Of a stretch of 64,000 bases of DNA, positions 15,555-23,493 are shown piece after piece. Each line of letters begins with the position of its first letter. Position 1 is the stretch's first letter. The stretch is from a virus. The DNA lies in IMG/VR virus record IMGVR_UViG_3300028423_001099, positions 1 through 64,000 of that record; one strand, written 5' to 3'. The position numbers were made by a program, and so were the translations under genes. Below the pieces are notes generated by a model, which saw only the letters and a program-made list of their open reading frames with translations, ran no database searches and was not told where the DNA came from.

Positions 15555-16670
15555 GTGCACATAGAAAAAATAAAAAACAACATCAAACAGGGTGCTTTTC
15601 CTGGATTAGTTGACCTTTTTGTTGGCGATGCTTCAAAATCATATCTTCCTGGACCAGCAAAGCATGTGAAAGCCATATACGGCAGTGAAATAACCAACCA
15701 GCTGGCAAATCACAGCATATTTCTAGCACGAAAATTCGGACCCACAGGCATTGACATCTATGACCTGCTTTTACAGTCACCTACAAATTTTGCTGACACC
15801 GTGTTTGAACTGGACTGTCAAACCTATGGATCATACCCTGCCGCAATAAAAAAACGCCTGGAACACTACAATGTTGTGGTACACGATTTCATGGAAGGCG
15901 GTTTTTGTTTGCAAGACATCGATGTACTTCCAGGCACAGCATCAGTTACGGGCTCAGTTAATGACCTGCCTATTTTTATGTTGAGCACTCTTGCTGAATC
16001 AATTAGAACCAATAACCTTTGCAGTGAATTTCCTGTGTGCACAGAGAAAAAGTTGGCTATCGTGCCGGTTCACAAACCGAGATCTATTAGGCTGGATCTT
16101 CTACATGCGCTGGACCAAAATAATTTGCTTGAGCACTGTGATTGGTCTTTGTGGTTTAACACAGGAGACATAGGCAAGCTGGGCGACTTTGCACACAGCC
16201 CAAATGTCAGCAAAGATAGATGGATAGATCAACTACAACATCCATTTGTGCAGAAGCACTGGCACGCTCTGCCGAAGCAACTGGATCACATCGAAACCTT
16301 TGAGGAGTGTGTGCCTTTGCACAAACAGTATCACGGCAAATACCGATGGCATATTGTCTGTGAGACCTACACGAATCTGTGTTTTGCCACAGAAAAAACC
16401 TTCAAGGCATTTGTTGCAGGACATGTTCCGCTTACCGTGGCACCGCCTGGATTCAATTGTCTTGTAGAAGAGTTAGGATTTGTTATGCCAGGCGACTATG
16501 ACAATCTCAAAGGCGAAAGCAGAATCACTAGAATCATAGAAATATTAAAAGGTGATCACAGCGACCGCACAGAGATAGCAAAACACAACTATCAGCTGGC
16601 TACATCAGTTGAATCAACCTCAGCTATCATAGTAAACAGGATAAGAAGACTCATCAACCTTCATAGATAG
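15555..16670 (+). CDS. Glycosyltransferase-like (exostosin-type) protein
   Basis: About 371 residues from a GTG at 15555 (39 bases longer from an ATG at 15516). The C-terminal half contains a segment seen in exostosin/GT47-like phage proteins: ATEKTFKAFVAGHVPLTVAPPG followed by a helix and a GFVMPGDYDN loop. A paralogue lies at 24730-25842 with the same SEKTF...GIPGL block. It probably transfers a sugar, but donor and acceptor are not readable. Ends 17 bases inside the convergent PTPS-like gene. Confidence 0.65.
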   Translation: MHIEKIKNNIKQGAFPGLVDLFVGDASKSYLPGPAKHVKAIYGSEITNQLANHSIFLARKFGPTGIDIYDLLLQSPTNFADTVFELDCQTYGSYPAAIKKRLEHYNVVVHDFMEGGFCLQDIDVLPGTASVTGSVNDLPIFMLSTLAESIRTNNLCSEFPVCTEKKLAIVPVHKPRSIRLDLLHALDQNNLLEHCDWSLWFNTGDIGKLGDFAHSPNVSKDRWIDQLQHPFVQKHWHALPKQLDHIETFEECVPLHKQYHGKYRWHIVCETYTNLCFATEKTFKAFVAGHVPLTVAPPGFNCLVEELGFVMPGDYDNLKGESRITRIIEILKGDHSDRTEIAKHNYQLATSVESTSAIIVNRIRRLINLHR

Positions 16671-17148
16671 CACTGTTGCCAGCATGTTCAAACACTTCTG
16701 CACTTTTTACACGAACTGTGGGATTGAGAGCAGAACCGTCTTTGATGCTGTTGCGAATAATCTCACTCATTTTGTTGTAGGCCATTTCAGCAAATCGCTC
16801 ACACCCTACAGCGGGCACAATCCTCAGATCACACAGTGCAGAGTTCTCATCACCGTTGATCTCGCCAATGTCTGCCATCTGCTTGAAGAACTCCAGATGT
16901 GGATCATCCTCTGCTACAACTAGTGTGTGGTCAAACATGTATGATGCCCAGCTCTTGAAGTCTCTGAGACCACCAAAGTCCATGACCCAGTTGCGTTCAT
17001 CCAAACCGTCACATTCAAAGGTTAGTTTGATGCCAATACTGTAGCCATGCAAGAAACTGCAGTGTGAATGCTTGCTACGCCACTGGCGGAAACAGCAACT
17101 GAGTCCGCGATCGTTGCCAAGTGTTTTGGTTGAGTAGAATTTTGCCAT
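16654..17148 (-). CDS. Divergent 6-pyruvoyl-tetrahydropterin synthase/QueD-like protein
   Basis: A 164-residue T-fold protein. It keeps C30-S-F-L-H34-G and the D57-F-G-G-L and DHTL segments of the PTPS/QueD family, but the second zinc histidine of the usual H-G-H is a tyrosine (Y36), and the N-terminal F-S-x-x-H is replaced. The canonical QueD paralogue is at 18235. Either the metal site is rebuilt or the enzyme has another reaction. GGAGAATATC lies just before the start. Confidence 0.75.
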   Translation of the reverse strand: MAKFYSTKTLGNDRGLSCCFRQWRSKHSHCSFLHGYSIGIKLTFECDGLDERNWVMDFGGLRDFKSWASYMFDHTLVVAEDDPHLEFFKQMADIGEINGDENSALCDLRIVPAVGCERFAEMAYNKMSEIIRNSIKDGSALNPTVRVKSAEVFEHAGNSAIYEG

Positions 17149-17157
17149 GATATTCTC

Positions 17158-17421
17158 CTATTTGCTCAGTCTGTATGTGACTTGCTCTGGACCGTGACTG
17201 GTGAATTCCATGCCGCTCACTGAGCCAATGTAGAGGCCATCATAGTCAAAGTTTTTGTTGGGAGCAGGTTGCCACCGCATCGATATTTTCACACTGCGGT
17301 CAACGCTGACATCAAGCAGTTTTTGAGGTACAAAGTTTAAGATCTCTCCTGTGACTGTGCGGCCGCGATCAGTGTTGGTAACTTCGCAGGTGTCTGCATA
17401 TTCTGTGCGTGTTTGTGTCAT
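17158..17421 (-). CDS. Hypothetical protein, 87 aa
   Basis: Start at the ATG at 17421, with AAGGAA upstream. Beta-rich composition (VTNTDRGRTVTGEIL, DVSVDRSVKISMRWQ, YIGSVSGMEFTS). It lies between the nuclease and the PTPS-like gene in one operon. Family not recognised. Confidence 0.65.
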   Translation of the reverse strand: MTQTRTEYADTCEVTNTDRGRTVTGEILNFVPQKLLDVSVDRSVKISMRWQPAPNKNFDYDGLYIGSVSGMEFTSHGPEQVTYRLSK

Positions 17422-17425
17422 TGAT

Positions 17426-17851
17426 TCATTCCTTTGGTTTGAATCCTTGTTCTGCAAGTATTCGTTGGTTAGCTAGGTGTTGTTCCTGCATGCCTGTGCG
17501 GTTATCTGGATTCCAGTGCACAGCATGATGTGATTGTAACAGAACCGATACAAGACTGCGACCATCTTCCAGTTGAAAATCACCTAATACTCTGCCAAAA
17601 GCATCAGTGGCATTGAATTCTTTGCTGAACAACACATACTGCTTGCCTAGCGTTAAATTCTGCTCCACAAACTGAGTGGCTAGGTTTCCATAGTACTTTT
17701 CAGTGAGGTCTCTGGTGCGAGACTCTGGAGCATCAATGCCGGGCAATCTCACTCGCACATTGTGCAACCATGTGTCAAACCCAAGGTCAATGTCCACATC
17801 AACTGTGTCGCCGTCGACAATCCTCTTGATAATGCAGTTGTAGGTATACAT
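17426..17851 (-). CDS. Thermonuclease (SNase) family protein
   Basis: A 141-residue staphylococcal-nuclease fold. The start at 17851 has AGGTTAACTA upstream; the longer frame overlaps the next gene. Active-site residues are present: VDGDTVDVD (10-20, calcium site), R33/R35 in NVRVRLPGIDAPE, E43, and R87 in FGRVLG. It cleaves DNA or RNA. There is no signal peptide, so it acts inside the cell. Host DNA breakdown is a likely use but not shown. Confidence 0.88.
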   Translation of the reverse strand: MYTYNCIIKRIVDGDTVDVDIDLGFDTWLHNVRVRLPGIDAPESRTRDLTEKYYGNLATQFVEQNLTLGKQYVLFSKEFNATDAFGRVLGDFQLEDGRSLVSVLLQSHHAVHWNPDNRTGMQEQHLANQRILAEQGFKPKE

Positions 17852-17861
17852 GTTAGTTAAC

Positions 17862-18224
17862 CTATTGATAATTGAGATAGATTTCTTGGTGCCAATGTAT
17901 GTGTTGGGGCCATGCTTTGTCTGAAGCCAACACTGTGGCAAGAGCACCTGGTATAAAAGGCAAGTATTTTTCCAAAAACTCTGTTTTGCTGAAAACACGG
18001 CAACCCTTGGCTTGCCAGTCACCAAATACATTTGCAAACTGTTCTTTTGCCACGCTAAGGGGTGTTACACCAACATGCAGCATGCCCTCATTGTAGATAG
18101 GATCGCCGTCGGGAGTAAAACTCCAATGCGGAGGCTCACTCCAGTGATGGTCTTGAAGTTTGGGCGTGCACACCATCATATACAAAGGACTTGCGGCGCC
18201 ATGATTGTGACGATCGCTTACCAT
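17862..18224 (-). CDS. Hypothetical protein, about 120 aa
   Basis: Start uncertain: the frame opens at 18254, but 18224 (MVSDRHNHGAASP) lies just after the QueD stop and would allow re-initiation. No clear ribosome site for either. The protein is rich in H, W and P with no membrane segment. Not recognised. Confidence 0.55.
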   Translation of the reverse strand: MVSDRHNHGAASPLYMMVCTPKLQDHHWSEPPHWSFTPDGDPIYNEGMLHVGVTPLSVAKEQFANVFGDWQAKGCRVFSKTEFLEKYLPFIPGALATVLASDKAWPQHIHWHQEIYLNYQ

Positions 18225-18234
18225 GAAAACGGGA

Positions 18235-18666
18235 TCATTGCTCCACATGCACATCTACACTACACTTGCGGGTTTCTTGAATATTCACGCTGATCAACTT
18301 TGCTCCTGTGCCTTTAAGCTGTTCGGGCGCCACAGTGTTGAGCAGATAGTTGCCCATGTTTTCAGCAGTGGGATTGAACTCCACAATCACTGTGCCCTCA
18401 GAATCAAGCTGCTTGAGGCCCTGTGCCCAAGGGTCCTGTGACCAGATCAGGAATCGGTGATCCCAGTGTTCTTCCAACCACTCGCAAAGAAGATCTTTGA
18501 TCACTGAGAAGTCTAGCACGCGACCTACATGGTCCAATTCATCTGCTTGCACTGTGAAATACACACGATAATTGTGTCCGTGCAGGTGCGCACATTTGCT
18601 CTCGTGACCGTACACACGATGTCCTGTGCTGAAGTCGTGATATCTGGTTGCTGTGATTTTATTCAT
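18235..18666 (-). CDS. queD: 6-carboxytetrahydropterin synthase (QueD)
   Basis: A 143-residue canonical member: zinc ligands H16, H29 and H31 (FSTGHR, LHGHNY), catalytic C25, and the E/P block EFNPTAENMGNYL near 95-108. In bacteria it makes carboxytetrahydropterin, the first branch-point to queuosine and 7-deazaguanine. No queC, queE or queF is visible, so a link to a 7-deazaguanine DNA modification is only a suggestion. It overlaps sleB by four bases. Confidence 0.92.
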   Translation of the reverse strand: MNKITATRYHDFSTGHRVYGHESKCAHLHGHNYRVYFTVQADELDHVGRVLDFSVIKDLLCEWLEEHWDHRFLIWSQDPWAQGLKQLDSEGTVIVEFNPTAENMGNYLLNTVAPEQLKGTGAKLISVNIQETRKCSVDVHVEQ

Positions 18667-19304
18667 CGATAAGTGCTCACATAAAAGTTATGATTGCCTA
18701 CCACTGCCACACGATCGTATACCTGCTGCCAGTGTGGATCAGCAAGATCAGGATTGAAGTAGTGTGTGGCACCACCTGTGTTGTCTGGGTAGATGCCCTC
18801 TAGTGCTCCTCTTGCAATGCTCAAACTCTCCTGCCAGGCTTTGACGTTGGGCTCAATGGGTGTGCCTTGGTTGTCCACAAGCACAACATTATCAGACTTG
18901 CCATCGCAGTACCAGCTAAACTGGCATTGGTGTCTTCGGGGCATTCTGTTGCCTCTCCAGTTTACAAAATACCTAGCATCATAGACCACGTCGCACACTT
19001 TGTCAGGATATCGATGATGCCAAACGCGATTGATGGTCACGTGGGCTACAGCAATCCTGCCTGCTCGGTTTTCTCCGCGCGCTTCATGATAGATGTTTGT
19101 TGCCAAACATTTGACTTCTTCTGGGGTCATCTCAATGGGATTTTTTGGTGCTAGGCTAGGTGCATCAACCAGAGGAAGCTGTTTGACTTCAATGTCTGCT
19201 GTGCGTTTGCCCGAGTCAATGACTGCTGTCACTGACACTGTGGTAGCACAAACAGCAATGCCATATAACACCAGTGATGCCAGTTTGTTGAAATCCAAAT
19301 TCAT
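18663..19304 (-). CDS. SleB-type cell wall hydrolase (membrane anchored)
   Basis: A 213-residue protein. An N-terminal membrane anchor or uncleaved signal (about 8-30) precedes a Hydrolase_2/SleB domain (about 60-210), with catalytic E74 in IYHEARGE and the conserved NRVWHHRYP, CQFSWYCDG and GATHYFNP blocks. It is predicted to cut peptidoglycan as a lytic transglycosylase in the periplasm. A phage could use it for lysis or for local wall opening. Confidence 0.9.
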   Translation of the reverse strand: MNLDFNKLASLVLYGIAVCATTVSVTAVIDSGKRTADIEVKQLPLVDAPSLAPKNPIEMTPEEVKCLATNIYHEARGENRAGRIAVAHVTINRVWHHRYPDKVCDVVYDARYFVNWRGNRMPRRHQCQFSWYCDGKSDNVVLVDNQGTPIEPNVKAWQESLSIARGALEGIYPDNTGGATHYFNPDLADPHWQQVYDRVAVVGNHNFYVSTYR

Positions 19305-19326
19305 GTTGACCTCCTCTGAGTCGACA

Positions 19327-19617
19327 CTACTGTGCTAGCTGAATGTCTGTGGTTGCTTCTGTGTAGGATTTAGCAATGCCTTCGTCTGTGAGAGCACAGG
19401 CAACAACTGTGTTTCTATTTAGTCGCAGTTTGTCGGGTTTGGCAGTCATCATATAGGGAATAATGCCCATGCCCTGCTGATTGGCTGCAATGGTGGCTGG
19501 CTTTGAAACCACCACCTGCTCATCTGTGGTTTCTATGTAGTTTGCAATAACTTCTTCGCCCGTGATGAGCTTGAGGCTGACAATGTCGTTTTCTTTGAGA
19601 GGCTTTTCAATAAGCAT
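19327..19617 (-). CDS. Small Sm-like beta-barrel protein (paralogue A)
   Basis: A 96-residue protein with strands matching a Sm/LSM-like pattern: VSLKLITGEEVIANYIE, then VVVSKPATIA and IIPYMMTA. It resembles the protein at 41902-42195 (TGEEIIAELLG, VLMPYVLTA), so the phage has two copies. An RNA-binding role would be inference. It is the first gene after the early promoter at 19642-19670 and starts the sleB-queD-nuclease operon. Confidence 0.6.
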   Translation of the reverse strand: MLIEKPLKENDIVSLKLITGEEVIANYIETTDEQVVVSKPATIAANQQGMGIIPYMMTAKPDKLRLNRNTVVACALTDEGIAKSYTEATTDIQLAQ

Positions 19618-19641
19618 GTTGATCTCCTGTTTGTATAGTGT

Positions 19642-19670
19642 ATTTTATCTGAAAAACACAGTGCAGTCAA
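19642..19670 (-). promoter_or_regulatory. Sigma-70-like (early) promoter
   Basis: Minus-strand TTGACT (19665-19670), 17 bases, TAAAAT (19642-19647). An AGGAG site follows in the leader of the Sm-like gene. Confidence 0.75.
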
Positions 19671-19740
19671 GTTTTTTGTGAAATTCGCCAAAAATAACCG
19701 TTTCTGCCTGGTATATTAACTTGGTTTGTAAATACAACAG

Positions 19741-19841
19741 TGGACAGCGCACTGTTCAGTCTAACAAGTAATTGAACACTGCGTCCCTCTTAGAATACGC
19801 TATATAGAAGCAGAGAACTGCAACTTTGGCTGTCCATTTTT
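19741..19841 (+). ncRNA. Candidate structured small RNA, about 100 nt
   Basis: In the 262-base gap between two genes. TGGACAG (19741-19747) pairs perfectly with CTGTCCA (19830-19836) to close a multi-branched fold. Inside are a 10-bp stem with one mismatch (19749-19758 with 19773-19782) and a GCAG/CTGC hairpin with an AGAA loop (19810-19821). The closing stem is followed at once by TTTTT (19837-19841), like a terminator, which indicates plus-strand transcription. No tRNA T-loop is present, and no open frame. I do not match it to a known family. Confidence 0.5.
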
Positions 19842-19851
19842 AATTATACAA

Positions 19852-19863
19852 TGCCGGCCGGCA
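19852..19863. repeat. Perfect 12-bp GC palindrome
   Basis: TGCCGGCCGGCA lies between the RNA candidate and the end of the UvdE gene, standing out in an AT-rich gap. Possibly a protein site or part of a terminator; function unknown. The rest of the gap 19671-19740 shows no gene. Confidence 0.45.
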
Positions 19864-19879
19864 CACACACATGATTGGA

Positions 19880-20932
19880 TTATACTAGCTCGTGCTCTGA
19901 AAACTTCACAGTTTCCAGCAGTTGATCTACGGCCAAGTTCTTCATCTTGCTCTCACACTCTACGTCTGCATAAGGCCAATAGCTCATGGCCCACTGATTG
20001 GCCACGGGGTTGGGATAGTAGTCTGAGTGTGCACGCAGTTTGGTTTTCTTAGCGCCTTGATCAATGAGATGGTCTCGGTCATGCAGTGCTTGATGTTTGT
20101 TATCAATGTCGGGGATGTGCTCGTCACGACTGTAGCTGTAGTGTATTAAAGGACGCACGCCGCGCCAACTGTCCACGACCTGTTGAAACCTAAGGTCTGT
20201 GGGCTGTATGTATTCGCCCTCTCTGACCCAGTGATGGTGAATGTCAAGCACCAGTGCCACGTGATCTCGAAGTTTGAGGCTCTCATCTAAGCCCCAGCCA
20301 AACTCGTCATTTTCAATGGTGATGGTGTTGCGGGCCTCTGGACTCAAATGCGGTAGCACATCAATGATGCCTTGAGCACCCAGTCGACCCGATATGTGCA
20401 CATTGCAACAGAAATCTTGGAACTGTTGACCATAGCCCATCCAGCGAATCATGTCACAGTGATATTCGAATTCGTCGATGCTGCGTTCTACCACATCGGG
20501 CTTGTCAGAAGCTAACACACAGAACTGACCGGGATGCATGTCCAATCTCACATCCAGTCTCCGTGCGGCTTCGCCTACTTGTGCAAAGCCCTGTTCCAGC
20601 CATCGTCTAGTATCTGAGTCTTCCCATAGGTAACGCCAAGTGGGTTCAGTGGCCATGGGTATTTGATGACTGCCCAGTCTTACCATGCGTTTGTGCTTTG
20701 GGAGGCTACCTACCCACTCAACCAATCGCAGTGCGGATGCCATGTTGTGCTCAACCAGTTCATGGAGGCGCTGTTCGGCATCCTGTTGTGCTTGACGGTT
20801 CAGCCAGGCCACGGTAGTACTACGTTCTGTGTACTGCTGTTGTTTTTCATGGAGTATCTTTTTGGGCTGATCTTGGTTAGGATCCATGTATTTGCAACAG
20901 AAACCTATGCGCTGTGTGCTTTGGTCAAACAT
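19880..20932 (-). CDS. uvdE: UV damage endonuclease (UvdE)
   Basis: A 350-residue TIM-barrel nuclease. Family metal ligands are visible: RLDMHPGQFCVLAS, ITIENDEFGW, LVLDIHHHW and KLRAHSDYY, and the N-terminal RIGFCCKYM signature. It nicks DNA 5' to UV photoproducts. Start overlaps the upstream 100-aa gene, and both are behind the promoter at 21235-21263. A DNA-repair gene suits a phage of sunlit water. Confidence 0.92.
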   Translation of the reverse strand: MFDQSTQRIGFCCKYMDPNQDQPKKILHEKQQQYTERSTTVAWLNRQAQQDAEQRLHELVEHNMASALRLVEWVGSLPKHKRMVRLGSHQIPMATEPTWRYLWEDSDTRRWLEQGFAQVGEAARRLDVRLDMHPGQFCVLASDKPDVVERSIDEFEYHCDMIRWMGYGQQFQDFCCNVHISGRLGAQGIIDVLPHLSPEARNTITIENDEFGWGLDESLKLRDHVALVLDIHHHWVREGEYIQPTDLRFQQVVDSWRGVRPLIHYSYSRDEHIPDIDNKHQALHDRDHLIDQGAKKTKLRAHSDYYPNPVANQWAMSYWPYADVECESKMKNLAVDQLLETVKFSEHELV

Positions 20933-21227
20933 CTGAATCCTTTTTTATCATGTTGAGAGCACGGTTTATGCTCTCTGAGGAATTGTTGGTGTTTGCAAAC
21001 ATTGTAATGTCCAGCACCGGCTGTGTCAATGCACTCTGCATGTGTATCATGGCATTGCTGAGCTCTTCTGTGGATTCACCGTATGGAGCAACACCAGATT
21101 CTGTGCATGCCACAGGCGTGCCCTCATGATCATAGTATACCTCATGAATCTCAAAATATTCACCAGAGTCGCTGTGGTGTTTGATCACACGATAATTCCA
21201 GTGTTTGGCGGTTTTTTCTGCTGTCAT
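20925..21227 (-). CDS. Hypothetical protein, 100 aa
   Basis: Start at the ATG at about 21227 (MTAEKTAKHWNYRVIKH); a TTG start at 21263 would overlap the -35 box. Contains a beta-type segment FEIHEVYYDHEGTPVACTE, similar to many small phage proteins of the W-N-Y-R-V type. No ribosome site is visible, and the ATG falls where transcription would start. It is coupled to uvdE. Confidence 0.65.
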   Translation of the reverse strand: MTAEKTAKHWNYRVIKHHSDSGEYFEIHEVYYDHEGTPVACTESGVAPYGESTEELSNAMIHMQSALTQPVLDITMFANTNNSSESINRALNMIKKDSDV

Positions 21228-21234
21228 GCGTGTA

Positions 21235-21263
21235 ATTGTACAGGTTTTTGTGTGATAGGTCAA
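21235..21263 (-). promoter_or_regulatory. Sigma-70-like promoter, possibly leaderless
   Basis: Minus-strand TTGACC (21258-21263), 17 bases, TACAAT (21235-21240), then seven bases to the ATG. Transcription would begin at or next to the start codon. Confidence 0.6.
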
Positions 21264-21273
21264 CTCTGGTTCT

Positions 21274-21281
21274 GATAAATA
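21274..21281 (+). promoter_or_regulatory. T4-type late promoter box GATAAATA
   Basis: Plus strand, 37 bases upstream of the ATG at 21318, with GGGGAGA in the leader. Head of the plus-strand virion-type operon. Confidence 0.7.
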
Positions 21282-21317
21282 TAATTTATAAAAACTGCCA
21301 AACTATGGGGAGAAACC

Positions 21318-21929
21318 ATGGCTTCTGTTAAAAAATACAATCTCGCCGGTGTTGCAGCAAATGTGGAACTGGGCAAAAAAGGCTCATACATTGCAGGCAC
21401 TGCAAACTCTATCGGATTTTACACTTCAGGCAATGCACTGCAAAAACTGTCAATTGCCAATGCAACTGCCAGCACACAAGCTGTTACCAAAGCACAACTG
21501 GATGAACTCAGTGAAGACCTCCTGCAGCATATCACTGTGGATGTTGCACATGACTCGGCCACAGGATCACTTGCAACCATTGCAGAAGGATCACGTGTGA
21601 TCAGTGTCACTGTTGATATCCCAGCTGTGTGGCAGGGAACTGCTGACAACACAACCACTTACATTGAAGTAGGCGATGAAGACAACAGCAGTAGATTTAT
21701 ACGATCGCAGGATGTCGATGTGCTCAAAGTAGGTCAGTACCACAGTCAATTTCAATATGAATACCTATCTGAAACAGACCTCTCCTATTCGGTGACACAG
21801 GGCACAGCCACCAGCGGGTCGGCAACAATCAGTATTGTGGTAGCCAGCGACAGTGTTGATGTCACAGACTATGGTTCAATCAACGAAGCACAAACTGAAA
21901 ACGAAGATCTCGGCAACATCACACTGTGA
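21318..21929 (+). CDS. Structural protein candidate (paralogue 1)
   Basis: A 203-residue protein. The N-terminal 30 residues (KKYNLAGVAANVELGKKG) match the next gene. The rest is Thr/Ser/Val/Asp-rich and predicted all beta, without membrane segments. Repeated strands (SYSVTQGTATSGSATISIVV) have a counterpart at the same place in the paralogue. Strong GGGGAG site. The composition fits a virion surface or fibre-associated protein; no defined family recognised. Confidence 0.7.
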   Translation: MASVKKYNLAGVAANVELGKKGSYIAGTANSIGFYTSGNALQKLSIANATASTQAVTKAQLDELSEDLLQHITVDVAHDSATGSLATIAEGSRVISVTVDIPAVWQGTADNTTTYIEVGDEDNSSRFIRSQDVDVLKVGQYHSQFQYEYLSETDLSYSVTQGTATSGSATISIVVASDSVDVTDYGSINEAQTENEDLGNITL

Positions 21930-21944
21930 TGACAGGATATTGAT

Positions 21945-22484
21945 ATGGTAGATTCAGTAAAAAATTATGGCATTGCTGGCGTGGCAGCCAATGTGCAGCT
22001 AGGCAAAGGCGGAGCAAAGATTGTCGGCAGTAACAGCGATCAAGTCAGTTTCGAAGACCCCGATGGCAACCCAGTGGGCATTGACATTGCAGAAGGCACA
22101 GCCCCCGAACATGCTGTGGCACAAACTCAACTCACCGAAGCTGCAGAAGGCAAGGTGTCTTTTGCAAAAGCCACTGCAAACTTTGATGATGCTAGTGCAT
22201 CGTTTGGCACTGCCAGTGCAAATACCAAAATACTCAGCATTAGCATAACTCCAGGAAACAGCTGGAGTGGTGCCGACGGAGAAACACTGCTCACTGTGGG
22301 CGACGACGCCGATCAAGATCGTCTGTACACCATCACTGACTTCAGCCAGCTGGACACACAATTTCAAGAAGAAATTGGTTTCACATACAGCAGTGCCACT
22401 GAAGTCAAGGTGTATGTCACACAAGGCAATGCATCAGCAGGCAGTGCAAAAATTACTCTGCAGTATGTGGGCACAATACAATGA
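21945..22484 (+). CDS. Structural protein candidate (paralogue 2)
   Basis: A 179-residue paralogue of the preceding gene: KNYGIAGVAANVQLGKGG at the N-terminus and VYVTQGNASAGSAKITL near the C-terminus align with it. AGGATATTGAT gives a ribosome site. The TGA stop overlaps the ATG of the following 53-aa gene. A tandem duplication of a beta-rich virion-type protein. Confidence 0.7.
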   Translation: MVDSVKNYGIAGVAANVQLGKGGAKIVGSNSDQVSFEDPDGNPVGIDIAEGTAPEHAVAQTQLTEAAEGKVSFAKATANFDDASASFGTASANTKILSISITPGNSWSGADGETLLTVGDDADQDRLYTITDFSQLDTQFQEEIGFTYSSATEVKVYVTQGNASAGSAKITLQYVGTIQ

Positions 22485-22642
22485 TAATCAGTGAGATTGT
22501 TAACGTCACAGAAGCACGCAAAAAGAAGAGCAAGCGTAAACCTGATCAAGTGCGCGCTGGCGAGAAAAAACCAAAAAAATCAAAACCCACCAGCGGCGGC
22601 GAATCACCGCATCCGTATCAGGGTCGTTTGGTAGGCAACTAA
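22481..22642 (+). CDS. Small basic protein with shared N-terminus, 53 aa
   Basis: Missed by length filters. Reads MIISEIVNVTEARKKKSKRK, then a lysine-rich stretch and SGGESPHPYQGRLVGN. The first eleven residues end in V-T-E and match the putative virion-targeting N-terminus of other genes here (see findings). ATGA overlap with the upstream gene supports translation. Likely nucleic-acid-binding and packaged; this is inference. Confidence 0.65.
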   Translation: MIISEIVNVTEARKKKSKRKPDQVRAGEKKPKKSKPTSGGESPHPYQGRLVGN

Positions 22643-22656
22643 GAGAATACACAGAT

Positions 22657-23286
22657 ATGAAACTATGGCATTTAATAGAAGCTAGATTGGAAAATCACCC
22701 CGATGTGTCCTATGACCTAGAAGGCGAAACCAAAGCAAAAACCCTTTCCGAAGAGTTTAGCAAGATCACTGCAACAGTTACAGGCCCATCTAGTGCCCAG
22801 TTTACTCGTCTTGCAAACAAGTTTAAAAAGATCGACGAGTTTAACAAAGAAATAAAAGAGCTCAGAGACGATGCTAATGCAGAAGCCAAACAGCACATTG
22901 AAGAACTGTTTGATGCTGAAGATGCTGTGCTCACCAGGTATATTGACACAGTGAGTCTTAGCATCACCATGGCCAAAGATACACCGGAGCGTGAAGAAGA
23001 AGATGAAGTTTTTGAAGTGGAAGATTTCTTAGAAGAGCTCTATGAAATGGTTGATGGTGATCTAGTGCCTATGATACAGCAACTAAAAGAAAAGCACACC
23101 AAAATAGAGAAAACAGTGATGTCAGGCAGAAAAGGCACGCTCAAAGTCAAGACCAAAGAAGCTGCGGGCGCAGTAGACTATTCCAAGCTGGAACAGCTTG
23201 CTGACACCCTGGGAGAAATTGTTGACATAAAAATGTCACAGTATGACCAGAAACTACAACAGTTGAAGTCGGCTTTTTTGCCATAA
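22657..23286 (+). CDS. Coiled-coil protein with shared N-terminus, 209 aa
   Basis: Begins MKLWHLIEARLENHPD; L-I-E at 6-8 fits a gp21-type cleavage site. The body is highly charged and helical: a coiled coil at about 35-110, an acidic patch (EREEEDEVFEVEDF) at about 115 and a second helix to the end. Possibly an internal head or scaffold-like protein. No family recognised. Confidence 0.7.
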   Translation: MKLWHLIEARLENHPDVSYDLEGETKAKTLSEEFSKITATVTGPSSAQFTRLANKFKKIDEFNKEIKELRDDANAEAKQHIEELFDAEDAVLTRYIDTVSLSITMAKDTPEREEEDEVFEVEDFLEELYEMVDGDLVPMIQQLKEKHTKIEKTVMSGRKGTLKVKTKEAAGAVDYSKLEQLADTLGEIVDIKMSQYDQKLQQLKSAFLP

Positions 23287-23295
23287 GGAGTTAAC

Positions 23296-23493
23296 ATGAA
23301 CGTTTTTGCACAACTAGAAGCAGCAAAACAATGGATCAAACAACGCTTTGCAGAACGCACCACCTGGGACGGCAGTGTGATCATTGGCATCAGTGTACTT
23401 GCACTAGCAGCAGCACCGTTGATCAAATGGATTGCATGGGCAGGCATTGCATATGGTATCTGGACCATCTGGAAATCAGAACAAGGCCAATAA
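23296..23493 (+). CDS. Small membrane protein, 65 aa
   Basis: An amphipathic N-terminal helix (about 1-28) then a single hydrophobic segment at about 31-55 (VIIGISVLALAAAPLIKWI...). AAGGAG-like site (taaggagttaac) before the ATG. Might be a holin-like or virion membrane-interacting protein; evidence is only the membrane segment. Confidence 0.65.
   Translation: MNVFAQLEAAKQWIKQRFAERTTWDGSVIIGISVLALAAAPLIKWIAWAGIAYGIWTIWKSEQGQ

Noticed and set aside
19741-19841. tRNA gene
   Set aside because: A 7-bp closing stem is present, but no T-arm, D-arm consensus or anticodon arm can be drawn.
21999-22424. Minus-strand 141-codon frame opposite the second beta-rich paralogue
   Set aside because: Antisense to a gene with a clear paralogue and ribosome site; no independent support.
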